64,000 nucleotides of DNA from Alphaproteobacteria bacterium UBA7314 (GTDB lineage Bacteria > Pseudomonadota > Alphaproteobacteria > MPNO01 > UBA830): assembly GCA_002471575.1 (NCBI GenBank), contig DKQG01000058.1, positions 221,037 to 285,036 on the forward strand, read 5' to 3'. Shown here piece after piece: positions 53,163-61,777 of this stretch; the first letter of the stretch is position 1, and each line of letters opens with the position of its first letter. A model generated the notes under the pieces. The model was given only the letters and a program-made list of their open reading frames with translations, was not told the origin of the DNA and ran no database searches. A program made the translations under genes and the position numbers.

Positions 53163-54509
53163 ATGAGCAGTGACCGCAAGATCAAGCTAAACGCCTTTAT
53201 GCGGCCGACGACCATTCATACCGGTAGCTGGCGCTGGCCGGGGGCCTACGCCGACGCGAATTTCAACTTCGGACACATCGTAAAATTTGCGCAGCGGCTG
53301 GAAGAAGCGAAGTTCGACAGCTTTTTCATGGCGGATCATCTTGCGGTGCTCAACATGCCGGTGGAAGCTCTACGCCGTTCGACCACGCCCACCTCGTTCG
53401 AGCCGTTCACGCTGCTTTCCGCCCTGTCGATGGCGACGGATCGTCTTGGTCTCATGGCGACCGGCTCCACCACTTATGACGAGCCCTATCACATTGCCCG
53501 GCGGTTCGCCTCGCTTGATCATATCAGCGGCGGCCGGGCGGGCTGGAATATCGTAACGACCTCAAACCCCGATGCATCGAAGAATTTCGGCAAGGAAGAT
53601 CACCTCGAACATTCGGAGCGCTATCGGCGTGCGCGGGAATTTTACGACGTGGTGACCGGGCTATGGGATAGCTGGGCCGAAGACGCATTTGTCCGCGATC
53701 AGGAATCCGGATTTTTCATGGATCCAGACAAAATGCACCGGCTTAACCATGAAGGCGACTTTTTCAAGGTTGCGGGCCCGCTGAACATCGCGCGGCCGAT
53801 CCAGGGCTGGCCGGTGATCGTTCAGGCTGGCGGTTCGGATGCGGGACGTCAGCTCGCCGCCGAAACCGCGGAGGCCGTGTTTGCCGCGCAGAGCAATCTG
53901 GAAGCTGGTCAGGCGTTTTACGCCGACGTGAAAGGCCGGATGGAAAAAATTGGCCGTAACCCGGATCATCTGAAAATCATGCCGGGATGCATGGTCGTTG
54001 TCGGTGATACGGTGGAAGAGGCGAAAGCCAAGCGCGCTAAGCTTGATAGCCTGGTTCACGAGGAAAGCGCCATCGCGTCTTTGTCCATCACGCTTGGTGT
54101 CGATGCATCCAAATTTGATCCCGACGGTCCGCTGCCCGACGATATGCCGGAGAGCAATGCGACAAAATCGGGCCGCGACCGCGCGGTTTTGCTGGCTGAA
54201 CGCGAAGGGCTCAGCGTTCGCCAGCTGGCGCAGCGCCTCGGCGGTTATTCCGGTCTCGCAATGGTCGGTACGCCAGAGAGCATCGCCGATGACATGGAAG
54301 AATGGCTGGAAACCCGCGGCAGTGACGGATTTACGATTATGTTCCCCTATCTGCCACAGGGGCTGGACGACGTGGTTGACCGGGTGATCCCTGAGATCCA
54401 GCGCCGCGGTCTGTTCCGTACGGAGTACGAAGGCGAAACCCTGCGTGAAAACCTTGGTCTGCCGAGGCCGGAAAACTGTAATTTCTCAGAACAGCAGGCC
54501 GCTGAGTAG
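53163..54509 (+). CDS. LLM-class (NtaA/DmoA-type) flavin-dependent monooxygenase
   Basis: A 448-residue TIM-barrel monooxygenase using reduced FMN. MRPTTIHTGSWRWPGAYADA, D-H-I-S-G-G-R-A-G-W-N-I-V-T-T-S (about residues 122-137), H-S-E-R-Y-R-R-A-R-E-F and VQAGGSDAGRQLAAETAEAVF are diagnostic of the NtaA/SnaA/DszA branch. Members cleave C-N or C-S bonds in chelators, sulfides and heterocycles. Beside the molybdenum hydroxylases it could take the second oxidation step of an N-heterocycle; this is inference. No flavin reductase gene is adjacent. Confidence 0.92.
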   Translation: MSSDRKIKLNAFMRPTTIHTGSWRWPGAYADANFNFGHIVKFAQRLEEAKFDSFFMADHLAVLNMPVEALRRSTTPTSFEPFTLLSALSMATDRLGLMATGSTTYDEPYHIARRFASLDHISGGRAGWNIVTTSNPDASKNFGKEDHLEHSERYRRAREFYDVVTGLWDSWAEDAFVRDQESGFFMDPDKMHRLNHEGDFFKVAGPLNIARPIQGWPVIVQAGGSDAGRQLAAETAEAVFAAQSNLEAGQAFYADVKGRMEKIGRNPDHLKIMPGCMVVVGDTVEEAKAKRAKLDSLVHEESAIASLSITLGVDASKFDPDGPLPDDMPESNATKSGRDRAVLLAEREGLSVRQLAQRLGGYSGLAMVGTPESIADDMEEWLETRGSDGFTIMFPYLPQGLDDVVDRVIPEIQRRGLFRTEYEGETLRENLGLPRPENCNFSEQQAAE

Positions 54510-54567
54510 CTTTTCGCTGCAAAGCTGCTACATAACCGGTAGCAATATTAATTGACCGGAGGCTGAC

Positions 54568-55710
54568 GTGTCTAGCTTGAACGATATCGACCCCGACGGG
54601 CTGCTCGAATATTCCGTGGTCTTTAGCGACCGTTCCCTGAACCATATGTCGCAGTCATTTCAGGGTGTAATGAACGATGTCTCCATGACCCTCAAACGCG
54701 TTTACAACGCGCATTCGGTTGTTCTGGTCCCGGGCGGCGGCACCTTCGGAATGGAAGCGGTTGCGCGCCAGTTCGGGACCGGGAAAAAATGCCTGGTCAT
54801 CCGCAACGGCTGGTTCAGCTTCCGCTGGTCGCAGATTTTCGATGCCGGCAGAATACCGTCTGAGGAAATCGTGTTGAAAGCCCGAGCGATCGAAGACGGT
54901 AGCCAGGCGGCATTCGCCCCGGTGCCGGTCGAAGAGGTCGTTGCCGCGATAGAGGCCGAAAAACCAGAAGTTGTTTTCGCGCCCCACGTCGAGACCTCCG
55001 CCGGCATGATCCTGCCCGACGATTATATGCGTAAAATCGCCGAGGCCGTGCATGCCGCCGGCGGGCTGTTCGTGCTCGATTGCATCGCCTCCGGCACAAT
55101 CTGGGTCAATATGGCTGATATCGGCATCGACGTGTTGATTAGCGCGCCCCAGAAAGGCTGGAGCGCATCTCCGTGCAGTGCGCTCGTCATGATGGGTGAA
55201 GACGCAAGGAACCGCATCGAGGATACGACCAGTTCAAGTTTCGCCGCCGATCTGAAGAAATGGCTGCAGATCATGGAAGCCTACGAAGGAGGCGGGCACG
55301 CCTATCACGCCACTATGCCGACCGACGCGATCGTGAAGTTTCACCAGTCGATGACCGAAACCGACGCTTACGGACTCGACAAGGTGCGGGACGAACAGCA
55401 GGAACTCGGCGACAAGGTGCGCGCCCTTATGGCCTCATACGGCTTTAAAAGCCTCGCGGCCGACGGATACGGAGCGCCAGGCGTGGTGGTTTGTTACACC
55501 GACGATCCCGATATACATAATGGCAGCAAATTTGCTGCGGCTGGTCTTCAGACCGCCGCCGGCGTGCCGCTGATGTGTGACGAACCGGATGATTTCCGGA
55601 CCTTCCGCGTCGGTTTGTTCGGCCTTGATAAGCTTCATAATGTCGAACGCACCGTTGCTAGCCTGGAAACGGCGTTGAGCCAAGTTACCGGTGGGACCAA
55701 CGTCCGCTAA
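54568..55710 (+). CDS. class V aminotransferase (alanine-glyoxylate type)
   Basis: PLP enzyme of 380 residues. The PLP Lys is Lys196 in SAPQKGWSAS and the pyridine-N Asp is Asp171 (VLDCIASG). VVLVPGGGTFGMEAVARQF and CLVIRNGWFSFRW match the AGXT/serine-glyoxylate/2-aminoethylphosphonate branch. Start is GTG with GGAGGCTGAC upstream. Follows the LLM gene by 58 bases; likely same transcript. The amino-group donor and acceptor are not clear from sequence. Confidence 0.88.
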   Translation: MSSLNDIDPDGLLEYSVVFSDRSLNHMSQSFQGVMNDVSMTLKRVYNAHSVVLVPGGGTFGMEAVARQFGTGKKCLVIRNGWFSFRWSQIFDAGRIPSEEIVLKARAIEDGSQAAFAPVPVEEVVAAIEAEKPEVVFAPHVETSAGMILPDDYMRKIAEAVHAAGGLFVLDCIASGTIWVNMADIGIDVLISAPQKGWSASPCSALVMMGEDARNRIEDTTSSSFAADLKKWLQIMEAYEGGGHAYHATMPTDAIVKFHQSMTETDAYGLDKVRDEQQELGDKVRALMASYGFKSLAADGYGAPGVVVCYTDDPDIHNGSKFAAAGLQTAAGVPLMCDEPDDFRTFRVGLFGLDKLHNVERTVASLETALSQVTGGTNVR

Positions 55711-55748
55711 AGGCGCCGCTGTCTCGCGGCTTCCTCGACAGATCGCCG

Positions 55749-56080
55749 CTAGTCCGACCAATACAAGCCTAAAAATCGCTCTCGTGGCCGGGGCTGAAAC
55801 TCGCTGTTGAACGACGGTGCTAACAGTTCTTCATTTTCCCGCGTCTCGGTAGAAACGCCTGTTACAGCATACATGTCGCCAGAAATTGGGTTGTTTCCTG
55901 CCCGTATGCTCAGGTTCAGAGCTGCCAGCTCGAAGCCCGGTTCGATGTTTGTGCCGATGCTATTCGTCAGGCAGATGTGGTTCCCTGTGCGTCCACCATG
56001 TTAAGACGTGGACCCAACGCTACGTTGGACTCGACGGCGAGCACCTCGTATCCGGCAGGAATCAACCGCGTAGCGACCGA
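55749..56080 (-). pseudogene. frameshifted gene remnant, unrecognised
   Basis: Directly after the TPP gene stop, one frame reads TRLIPAGYEVLAVESNVALG then PRLNMVDAQG; the next frame continues HICLTNSIGTNIEPGFELAA, LNLSIRAGNNPISGDMYAVT and RENEELLAPSFNSEFQP to a TAG at 55749. A single lost base near 55985 would restore a continuous protein of about 110 residues. The reading is strongly protein-like, but I do not know the family. No start codon is evident at the 5' end, so the N-terminus is probably also missing. Confidence 0.5.
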
Positions 56081-57742
56081 TTAGCGTGCTTCCCGGCTGG
56101 CGGCAATGCGGGGTGGCCGCGCATCGGGATCCATGATCACGTCGATGACGCAGGGGGCGCCGGTCGTCAGCGCTTCGCGGAAGGTTTCGTCGAAGGAGCC
56201 CGGCTGGTCCACCCGATAGCCCCTACATCCGAACAGCTCGGCCAGCTTGGCGAAATCCGGGTTGCCGTGATCGACGCCCATGACAGTGCCGTAGGCTTCT
56301 ACCCGTTTCCGCTGGGACCCGAGCCGGAAATTGTTGAACACCACCATGACGACGCCTAGATTTTCACGGGCCATGGTTTCCAGATCGCCGATCTGCAGCA
56401 TGAAATCCCCGTCACCCACGCAGCCGACGACGGTCTGTTCCGGCCGTGCGAGTTTTGCGCCCAGCGCCAGTCCCAGCGTCGATCCCATCGTTCCAAGGCG
56501 GGTCGAAACCAGATGCGCCCCCGGCGTCGCGACTGGTACCATGTATCCGTAAAATCCGTGATCGCCCGCGCCGTGGGTGAAGATCGTTTCCGGCGGTAGC
56601 GTCATCATCGACTGGACGACTTCCTGCGGCTGAACCTTGCCGTTGTCTGGCATCGCATCGAACCAAGCCAGCTGCCAGCCCGAAATCCGGGCCGACAAGC
56701 CGTCAGTCCAGTCGCGGCGGGCATCCGGTACATCGATCGGGTTTTCAGCCAGCGTCTCATTCAGCGCTCCGGCGAAGGAGCGCGCATCCGCGACAATGCC
56801 AACGGTCACGTAGTGATTTCTGCCCACCGCCGCCGGGTCGATATCCACCTGAACGATTGGTATCCCGTCGGGGAGCAGATCGCCGCGCGCCGTCTGTAGG
56901 TCGGACAGGCGGGATCCAATGGCTAGGATCATATCGGCTTCCCGGATGGCGTCGCCAACCGGTTCGTATCCGACAATTCCCGACGGACCCATGACCAGCG
57001 GGTGGGTCTCCCGAACCGCGCTGCGGGATGTGGGTGTGTTGACCACCGGCATATGCACGCGCTCGGCAAGTTTGATCAGCACCCGTTCAGCGCCAGAATA
57101 AACGGCACCGCCGCCGACCAGCAAAACGGGACGTGCGGCGTTCCGCAAAAGGCTGACGGTGTCGTCGACCGCGACCGGGTCGGCCAAGGGGCGAAACATC
57201 GGCGCAACCCGGGGTGCCGGAACCGGTGGGGAGCCTGTGTCGAGGTCGCCGGTCGATACATCGATGGGCAGATCGACCTGCGCTACGCCCGGTTTACCCG
57301 AGACGGTTTCGTGTAATGCCCGGCGGATCGCGTCGACGGCCTGGTCGGGCCGTTCGACCCGAATCTGCCATTTCAGGACCTCCGACAGCGGTGGAAGCAC
57401 GTTCATAGTCTGCCACCAGCCGTTTTCCATTGCCCGGCGTTCCTGCGTTGCACTCAGGACCAGCATAGGTGTTGAATCGAGGGCCGCGGACGCGATGCCC
57501 GCGCTCGCGGCAAGCAGCCCGGAAGCGCCATGGATCATCAAACACCCGGGTTTGCCGCTAAGCCGAGCAGTCGCTTCGATAATCGCCGCGGCTGTTTGTT
57601 CGTGGCGTACGCCGACGTATCGGATGTCGTTGCGATCGGCGAGCGTGGCAGCGTAGGGGGCGGAGGTCGATCCGACCATGCCCGAAAAATATTCGACGCC
57701 TGCGCCTACAAGTTGATCGATAACGGCTTCGTATACCTTCAT
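56081..57742 (-). CDS. thiamine-pyrophosphate enzyme (acetolactate synthase-like)
   Basis: Full-length TPP enzyme of 553 residues. The N-terminal domain has the catalytic Glu48 in RHEQTAA, the middle domain LLVGGGAVYSGAE, and the C-terminal domain the TPP motif GDGDFMLQIGDLETMA...FNN. Closest in pattern to acetolactate synthase/benzoylformate-decarboxylase-like enzymes; 2-oxo acid substrate unknown. Start ATG at 57742 (MKVYEAV) has AGGGGAGACAG upstream; the frame is open to 57805. Opposite in direction to the aminotransferase. Intact, unlike its relative at 26849. Confidence 0.9.
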   Translation of the reverse strand: MKVYEAVIDQLVGAGVEYFSGMVGSTSAPYAATLADRNDIRYVGVRHEQTAAAIIEATARLSGKPGCLMIHGASGLLAASAGIASAALDSTPMLVLSATQERRAMENGWWQTMNVLPPLSEVLKWQIRVERPDQAVDAIRRALHETVSGKPGVAQVDLPIDVSTGDLDTGSPPVPAPRVAPMFRPLADPVAVDDTVSLLRNAARPVLLVGGGAVYSGAERVLIKLAERVHMPVVNTPTSRSAVRETHPLVMGPSGIVGYEPVGDAIREADMILAIGSRLSDLQTARGDLLPDGIPIVQVDIDPAAVGRNHYVTVGIVADARSFAGALNETLAENPIDVPDARRDWTDGLSARISGWQLAWFDAMPDNGKVQPQEVVQSMMTLPPETIFTHGAGDHGFYGYMVPVATPGAHLVSTRLGTMGSTLGLALGAKLARPEQTVVGCVGDGDFMLQIGDLETMARENLGVVMVVFNNFRLGSQRKRVEAYGTVMGVDHGNPDFAKLAELFGCRGYRVDQPGSFDETFREALTTGAPCVIDVIMDPDARPPRIAASREAR

Positions 57743-57879
57743 AGTCTGTCTCCCCTGGCATAAGCGCGTTTGTAATCGGGTATTGCGGATCGCGGACATA
57801 AACAAAATGGGTAGGACGGTATCCGCCGTTTGCCGATCCGAAATTCGCGGATTTCTTGGGGCGAGTAAAGGGAAGCGCG

Positions 57880-58695
57880 CTAGAACGCCGCGGCCATTTC
57901 GCGCCGCATTGTCTCATCCGGCAGAATACCCTCGCCGGCGGCTAGGAGATCCGCCATATGCGTAGGACTCGACGTGCCTGGGATCACGCAGGTGACCGCC
58001 GGATGCGAGATCACGTACTTCAGGCAGTACTGCGCCCACGTCGCGCAACCCAGCTCGGTGGCAAGGGCCGGCAGCGGTTCCCGGAACAAACGGGACAGCA
58101 AACCGCCGCCGCCGAACGGCAGGTTGACGAGCGTTGCGATGCCGTTTGCTTCGCAAAACGGCAGGATATCGTCTTCGGCATCGAGCTCGTCGATCGAGTA
58201 GCAGAATTGAACGAAATCGACGGGCTCGGACCGCAGGCAATCCATCAGATCGTCAAACGCGTGCGGACGGTAGTGGGTATAGCCCAGGTAGTGGAAGCGG
58301 CCGTCTGCCTTCCAGCCACGCATGGTGTCGAGCTGGGTCTGCCAATCGACCAGGTTGTGAATTTGCATCAGGTCGATGAAATCGGTACGGAAGACTCTGA
58401 ACGAATTCTCCATCTCGGCCACGCCTTCGCGCCGGCCGTGAGTCCAGACCTTGGTTGCGACAAAGGCGTCGTCGCGACGGCCGAGATCAGCTAGCAGGTC
58501 GCCGGCTACCCCTTCTGCCCGGCCGTACATCGGAGAAGAATCGATGACCGAGGCATCGGCATCGAGGAGGGTTTCAAGGACTGCGCGGCGGCTGTCACGT
58601 TCGGCGGCCCCGGACCCTATATCGAAGCCGCGCCAGGTGCCGACGCCGATGGCGGCGATTTCTTCGCCTGAAGAGGGGATAGTTCGTTTCAGCAT
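57880..58695 (-). CDS. aldo/keto reductase
   Basis: A 271-residue NADPH-dependent TIM-barrel oxidoreductase. The catalytic tetrad is visible: Asp in VIDSSPMYGRAE with Tyr four residues later, Lys in VATKVWT and His in LMQIHNLVDW. C-terminal VTCVIPGTSS binds the cofactor phosphate. Close to the aldo/keto reductases of the small YP-type group. Its start codon lies inside the end of the YHS pseudogene. Same strand as the TPP gene, 138 bases upstream of its start. Confidence 0.9.
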   Translation of the reverse strand: MLKRTIPSSGEEIAAIGVGTWRGFDIGSGAAERDSRRAVLETLLDADASVIDSSPMYGRAEGVAGDLLADLGRRDDAFVATKVWTHGRREGVAEMENSFRVFRTDFIDLMQIHNLVDWQTQLDTMRGWKADGRFHYLGYTHYRPHAFDDLMDCLRSEPVDFVQFCYSIDELDAEDDILPFCEANGIATLVNLPFGGGGLLSRLFREPLPALATELGCATWAQYCLKYVISHPAVTCVIPGTSSPTHMADLLAAGEGILPDETMRREMAAAF

Positions 58696-59215
58696 GGGCG
58701 GGAAATTAGCGCATTTACCGCCCTGCTGTCAGCGCATCGCGGCACGGCCTTGCGTCGGTTTAAGGCCGGCTTGATACTGATCTTCGGCCAGTTGCAGTCG
58801 CCATTGGCGATATGCCCCACGATATTCTGGTTCCACTGGCTTTGCACCGGCTTCGAATAGTTTAGGTAAAGCTTGCCGTCGACGATGCGCCAAGGCTGCG
58901 GGTCGGTCGATGAGGTATACCCCTGCGACAGGGCCCAAGTGCACTAGCTGCCGTATTGCGTCGCGTATTCGTCAGGACTCGCAACAAACATGCGCGGTGT
59001 TCGGTGCTGTTAAACAGCCATTCGGTATTAATCTGGCTACGGGCAACTTTAAACTGACCTTCTACCGACCGGCCCTTGATGAGATGGTTGACGACGTTGT
59101 ATCCGTGCAGGGCGCTCAATCCGAATACGCCGCCTTCGAACCAAACCTTGGCGCTTGCGGCAGGCGCCGTGAGCACACCGGCGGAGATCAGCCTGATCGC
59201 TAGGGCAAAGGCATC
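58689..59215 (-). pseudogene. YHS-domain protein with frameshift and nonsense codon
   Basis: Translation of the minus strand gives a secreted YHS-domain protein in pieces. From about 59215: a signal-peptide-like stretch with LTAPAASA, then FEGGVFGLSALHGYNVVNHL and EGQFKVARSQINTEWLFNST. After a frame change near 58990: MFVASPDEYATQYGS, TAG (58944-58946), CTWALSQGYTSSTDPQPWRI, VDGKLYLNYSKPVQSQWNQN and NWPKI. This is the standard YHS pattern (QYGGYCAWAVSQGY, WxIVDGKLYLNYS). The TAG replaces the aromatic residue before the conserved Cys. No start codon is present at the 5' end. Clearly inactive. Confidence 0.75.
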
Positions 59216-59359
59216 GAACAGGCGTTACAAAAAATCGGGCGAGGCGAGTGTCTGGATATCAAGGCTCCAGTCGATCTCGATCTCCGCTAAGATGGAGCCA
59301 TCCGCGATCGCGGACAATAACGTTTGCGTCAACAGGAGGAGAGCCGCAAAATCACCACG

Positions 59360-60064
59360 ATGATCGACCACCTCAACGATATTCTGCGCCCTGCCGGACT
59401 TTTTGTCCGTGGCGGGTTCCATCCCGAACCGGACGACGACATACCCGATCTGCCCGGTGGCGGCAGGGCCGGGACGGTAGTCTTGATCGGAAACGCGGGC
59501 GCAGATATGTGGCGCGCTTTTTCGATCGCGGCGGATATGTCGGCCCGAAACCCTCTGGATAAATGGCTCCGGACGAAAATCGATAGCGCGGCAGGGGCTG
59601 TTGGCGCCCATGTCGTGTTGCCGAACAGCGGTCCGCCATTTGTGCCCATTCAGGAGTGGGCGGCCCGTGCCGAGCCGTTATACCGTTCGCCCATCGGTAT
59701 CATGATCCACTCCGAATTCGGGTTGTGGCACGCATATCGGGCCGCATTGCTGTTCCCCGGCCGCATTGCGCTTCCGTCGCGCGGGTCGGATGACAGCCCT
59801 TGCGACACCTGCGCGGGAAAATCCTGTTTGAAGGTGTGCCCCGCTGACGCCTTCCTGACTGACCGCTTCGATGCCTCGGCCTGTGCCGCGCACTTGGACA
59901 GTCATGCCGGGACGAACTGCCGGGTAGGGGGCTGCTTGGCACGACGAGCCTGTCCGGTGGGAAGGGAATATCTGTATGTGCCTGATCAACAGAAATTTCA
60001 CACCGCAGCTATGCTGCGGGCCGTCAGGTCAGGATATGGACTGGAAATAGGAGCCGAGTCGTAG
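59360..60064 (+). CDS. [4Fe-4S] ferredoxin-like protein of unknown role
   Basis: A 234-residue soluble protein. The N-terminal two thirds (LFVRGGFHP, GTVVLIGNAGADMW, FVPIQEWA) form a domain resembling the cobalamin/flavin-like part of QueG-type reductases without their specific motifs. A C-x2-C-x4-C-x3-C-P cluster (CDTCAGKSCLKVCP, about residues 151-164) follows, and further Cys (NCRVGGCLARRACPVG). Likely an electron-transfer or reductive-cofactor protein. ATG at 59360 chosen; the frame opens at 59324. Substrate unknown. Confidence 0.65.
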   Translation: MIDHLNDILRPAGLFVRGGFHPEPDDDIPDLPGGGRAGTVVLIGNAGADMWRAFSIAADMSARNPLDKWLRTKIDSAAGAVGAHVVLPNSGPPFVPIQEWAARAEPLYRSPIGIMIHSEFGLWHAYRAALLFPGRIALPSRGSDDSPCDTCAGKSCLKVCPADAFLTDRFDASACAAHLDSHAGTNCRVGGCLARRACPVGREYLYVPDQQKFHTAAMLRAVRSGYGLEIGAES

Positions 60065-60076
60065 GGGCAGGGGGGG

Positions 60077-60520
60077 TCAGTTGCGGCTTGTCTCGTAGCT
60101 GCCCCAGGCCATGTCGACGGCCTGTTCGATGGCGATACCTTGGCGCAGTTCTTCGTACATGGGGTCGCCGACCAGACGCCACAGGTCGCGGTTCAGACGG
60201 CCGAGCGCGTTGAACGCCTCTCGCGTATCCAGATGTCCCGGATCGAAACCGTACTCGTAGGCCCATTCGGTGACGTCGTCGCATTCCTCGTACTCCGCCG
60301 CAACAGCGCCGAGATAACGGACGGTGTCCTCTATAACCGGCGGACCTTCGCCGGTCGGGCAACTGAAATAAAAATCCATCTCATGAGTGCGCCCGCGTAG
60401 AGTGCATTTGAAATGGTCGCACGCGTCCGGCATCTCGGCGCGATGAAGATCCGGGTTGCCGTTCGCGTTTTCCGATGTCAGCGACAAATGGGCGCGGCTA
60501 ATAAAATTCTCGATATCCAT
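60077..60520 (-). CDS. conserved-looking hypothetical protein
   Basis: A 147-residue acidic soluble protein. Features are A-C-D-H-F-K-C-T-L (two Cys near residues 33-39), EMDFYFSCPTGEGPP, VAAEYEECDDVTEWAYEYGF and a C-terminal helical part with LWRLVGDPMYEEL. No catalytic motif is recognised; I do not know the family. Convergent with the ferredoxin-like gene. Its start overlaps the end of the small membrane protein frame at 60498, suggesting coupling. Confidence 0.6.
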   Translation of the reverse strand: MDIENFISRAHLSLTSENANGNPDLHRAEMPDACDHFKCTLRGRTHEMDFYFSCPTGEGPPVIEDTVRYLGAVAAEYEECDDVTEWAYEYGFDPGHLDTREAFNALGRLNRDLWRLVGDPMYEELRQGIAIEQAVDMAWGSYETSRN

Positions 60521-60677
60521 TGCGGCGGAACTTAACCGATTTTCGCCACGGGTTAAGAATTAATGTTCCGACGCCAACCAGCAGGGACAGCACTACGCCC
60601 TGGACAAGACACCAGAACAGGGTTTGGAGAAGTCGGCTGATCGAAAAGCGTGCGGCGGCGATTGCAGGGGGGGCCAT
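60498..60677 (-). CDS. possible 59-residue membrane protein
   Basis: Frame from ATG 60677 to TAG 60498 encodes ISRLLQTLFWCLVQGVVLSL then LVGVGTLILNPWRK, one clear transmembrane segment followed by positive charges. It overlaps the start of the next gene (60520) by 23 bases. No strong ribosome site is seen, so it is only a candidate. Confidence 0.4.
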   Translation of the reverse strand: MAPPAIAAARFSISRLLQTLFWCLVQGVVLSLLVGVGTLILNPWRKSVKFRRNGYREFY

Positions 60678-60787
60678 AGCGGATCGCGTCTAAATACTAT
60701 CATTGCAGGGCTCTATAACGCCGGACCATACTGGCGGAGCGCAAACGGGGTGATTCACACCGTCCCGCGGAGGCATTACAAAGGTGC

Positions 60788-60946
60788 ATGTCGATCATTA
60801 CCGTTCCCGATCCTGTATCCCGCCATGCCGTGACGATGAGCGACGGCGCAGTCATCACCCTTCGCCGGCACGGGAACCTGTCCGCGCCTCGCGTGATCCT
60901 GAGCAACGAGAACGGCTGTGCGATCGAAGGCGATAACCCCTACTGA
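60788..60946 (+). pseudogene. N-terminal remnant of an alpha/beta hydrolase
   Basis: A 52-codon frame reads MSIITVPDPVSRHAVTMSDG, LRRHGNLSAPRVILSNENGC and AIEGDNPY, then TGA. The same frame continues RLLLADFEVVGFVAGLAR. This is the opening of an alpha/beta hydrolase family (DDGxxIxLRRHGNPxGPRLxLSHGNGFAIDxYxPFWxLL). The TGA takes the place of the Trp of the PFW segment, and the catalytic core is absent. AAAGG lies 5 bases before the ATG. Confidence 0.5.
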
Positions 60947-61009
60947 AGACTTTTGCTGGCTGATTTCGAGGTCGTGGGGTTCGTTGCCGGGCTGGCTCGC
61001 TAGCCGGCG

Positions 61010-61777
61010 TCAGATTTTGATCGGCTCGCCGCCGCGTTCGGTCAGATAGCCATTAAGTTCTGCCGCCGACATTACGTTGGAAAACATCTCGTTCCGCATG
61101 TGCAGGCGTTGCATGGAAACTTTCAGGAGCGCAATCTTCGCGGCCAAGAAATCAGATTCGGTTTTGATGATGTTCTTAAGGTCGTCCGCCGCATGGTCTA
61201 CGTGCCCGTCTTCATCATCGGCGATTACCTTGAAGGCGGCGGCAAGTTTCGTCTCGAAATCGCCGCCCGTCAGTTTTGCGCCCTCGCGGAAAGTCGCCGT
61301 TCCGCCGCCTTCGGTCAGTTCCATTACGGCCCGAACGGCCGCATTGTCGGAGTTCACGTATGTATGGCGCAGCTTGTTCAGCTTGTCGTCTGCGGGAAGT
61401 TGCTGAGCGTCGCCGCGCTGCAACGGTCGGCCGAGCAAGTCTTCCAGCACTTCCGCCAGCACAGTGTAGTGCATGAATTCCTCGATCATCTGTTCCAGAC
61501 GGTGATGAAAGCCCCGCCGGTCCATCCCGTCATCGACGGCGTCGAACCCATCCACCAGCCGAGCAAATTCCATGTGCAGGCCACAGGCGAAACTGTCGGT
61601 GGGGCCATAGCCGATAACGGGATTCAATTCCTTGTAGACTGCGGCTTTAAGGTATCTTATCCAGACATCTTTCGATGGCCCAGAGGCGAAAAACCGGCGT
61701 GTCAGCTCGGCCTCGGTGTCCCAGAAGGGCGTCGCTAGGTCAACCAGCTGCCGGGTGTAAGAGTGGTGGCCTGTCAT
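61010..61777 (-). CDS. ferritin-like, probably diiron, protein coupled to TauD
   Basis: A 255-residue, largely helical protein of no family I can name. Residues E70 (HMEFARLV), E100-F-M-H103, E153 (VMELTEG) and E189-D-G-H192 give the order E, ExxH, E, ExxH with spacings of 30 and 36, which is the ferritin-like/diiron-oxygenase signature. The frame is open from 61924, but the ATG at 61777 overlaps the TauD stop in ATGA and is preferred; the upstream 49 residues are arginine-rich and lie inside the dioxygenase gene. Could be a diiron oxygenase, a heme-oxygenase-like oxidase or a non-catalytic helical protein. Confidence 0.6.
   Translation of the reverse strand: MTGHHSYTRQLVDLATPFWDTEAELTRRFFASGPSKDVWIRYLKAAVYKELNPVIGYGPTDSFACGLHMEFARLVDGFDAVDDGMDRRGFHHRLEQMIEEFMHYTVLAEVLEDLLGRPLQRGDAQQLPADDKLNKLRHTYVNSDNAAVRAVMELTEGGGTATFREGAKLTGGDFETKLAAAFKVIADDEDGHVDHAADDLKNIIKTESDFLAAKIALLKVSMQRLHMRNEMFSNVMSAAELNGYLTERGGEPIKI

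Noticed and set aside
58944..58946. Selenocysteine in the YHS-domain protein
   Set aside because: The codon is TAG, not TGA, it lies beside and not at the conserved Cys, and the gene also has a frameshift and no start.
59360..60064. A second epoxyqueuosine reductase
   Set aside because: It has only one complete cluster motif and lacks the QueG cobalamin and substrate motifs; queG itself is at 42503.
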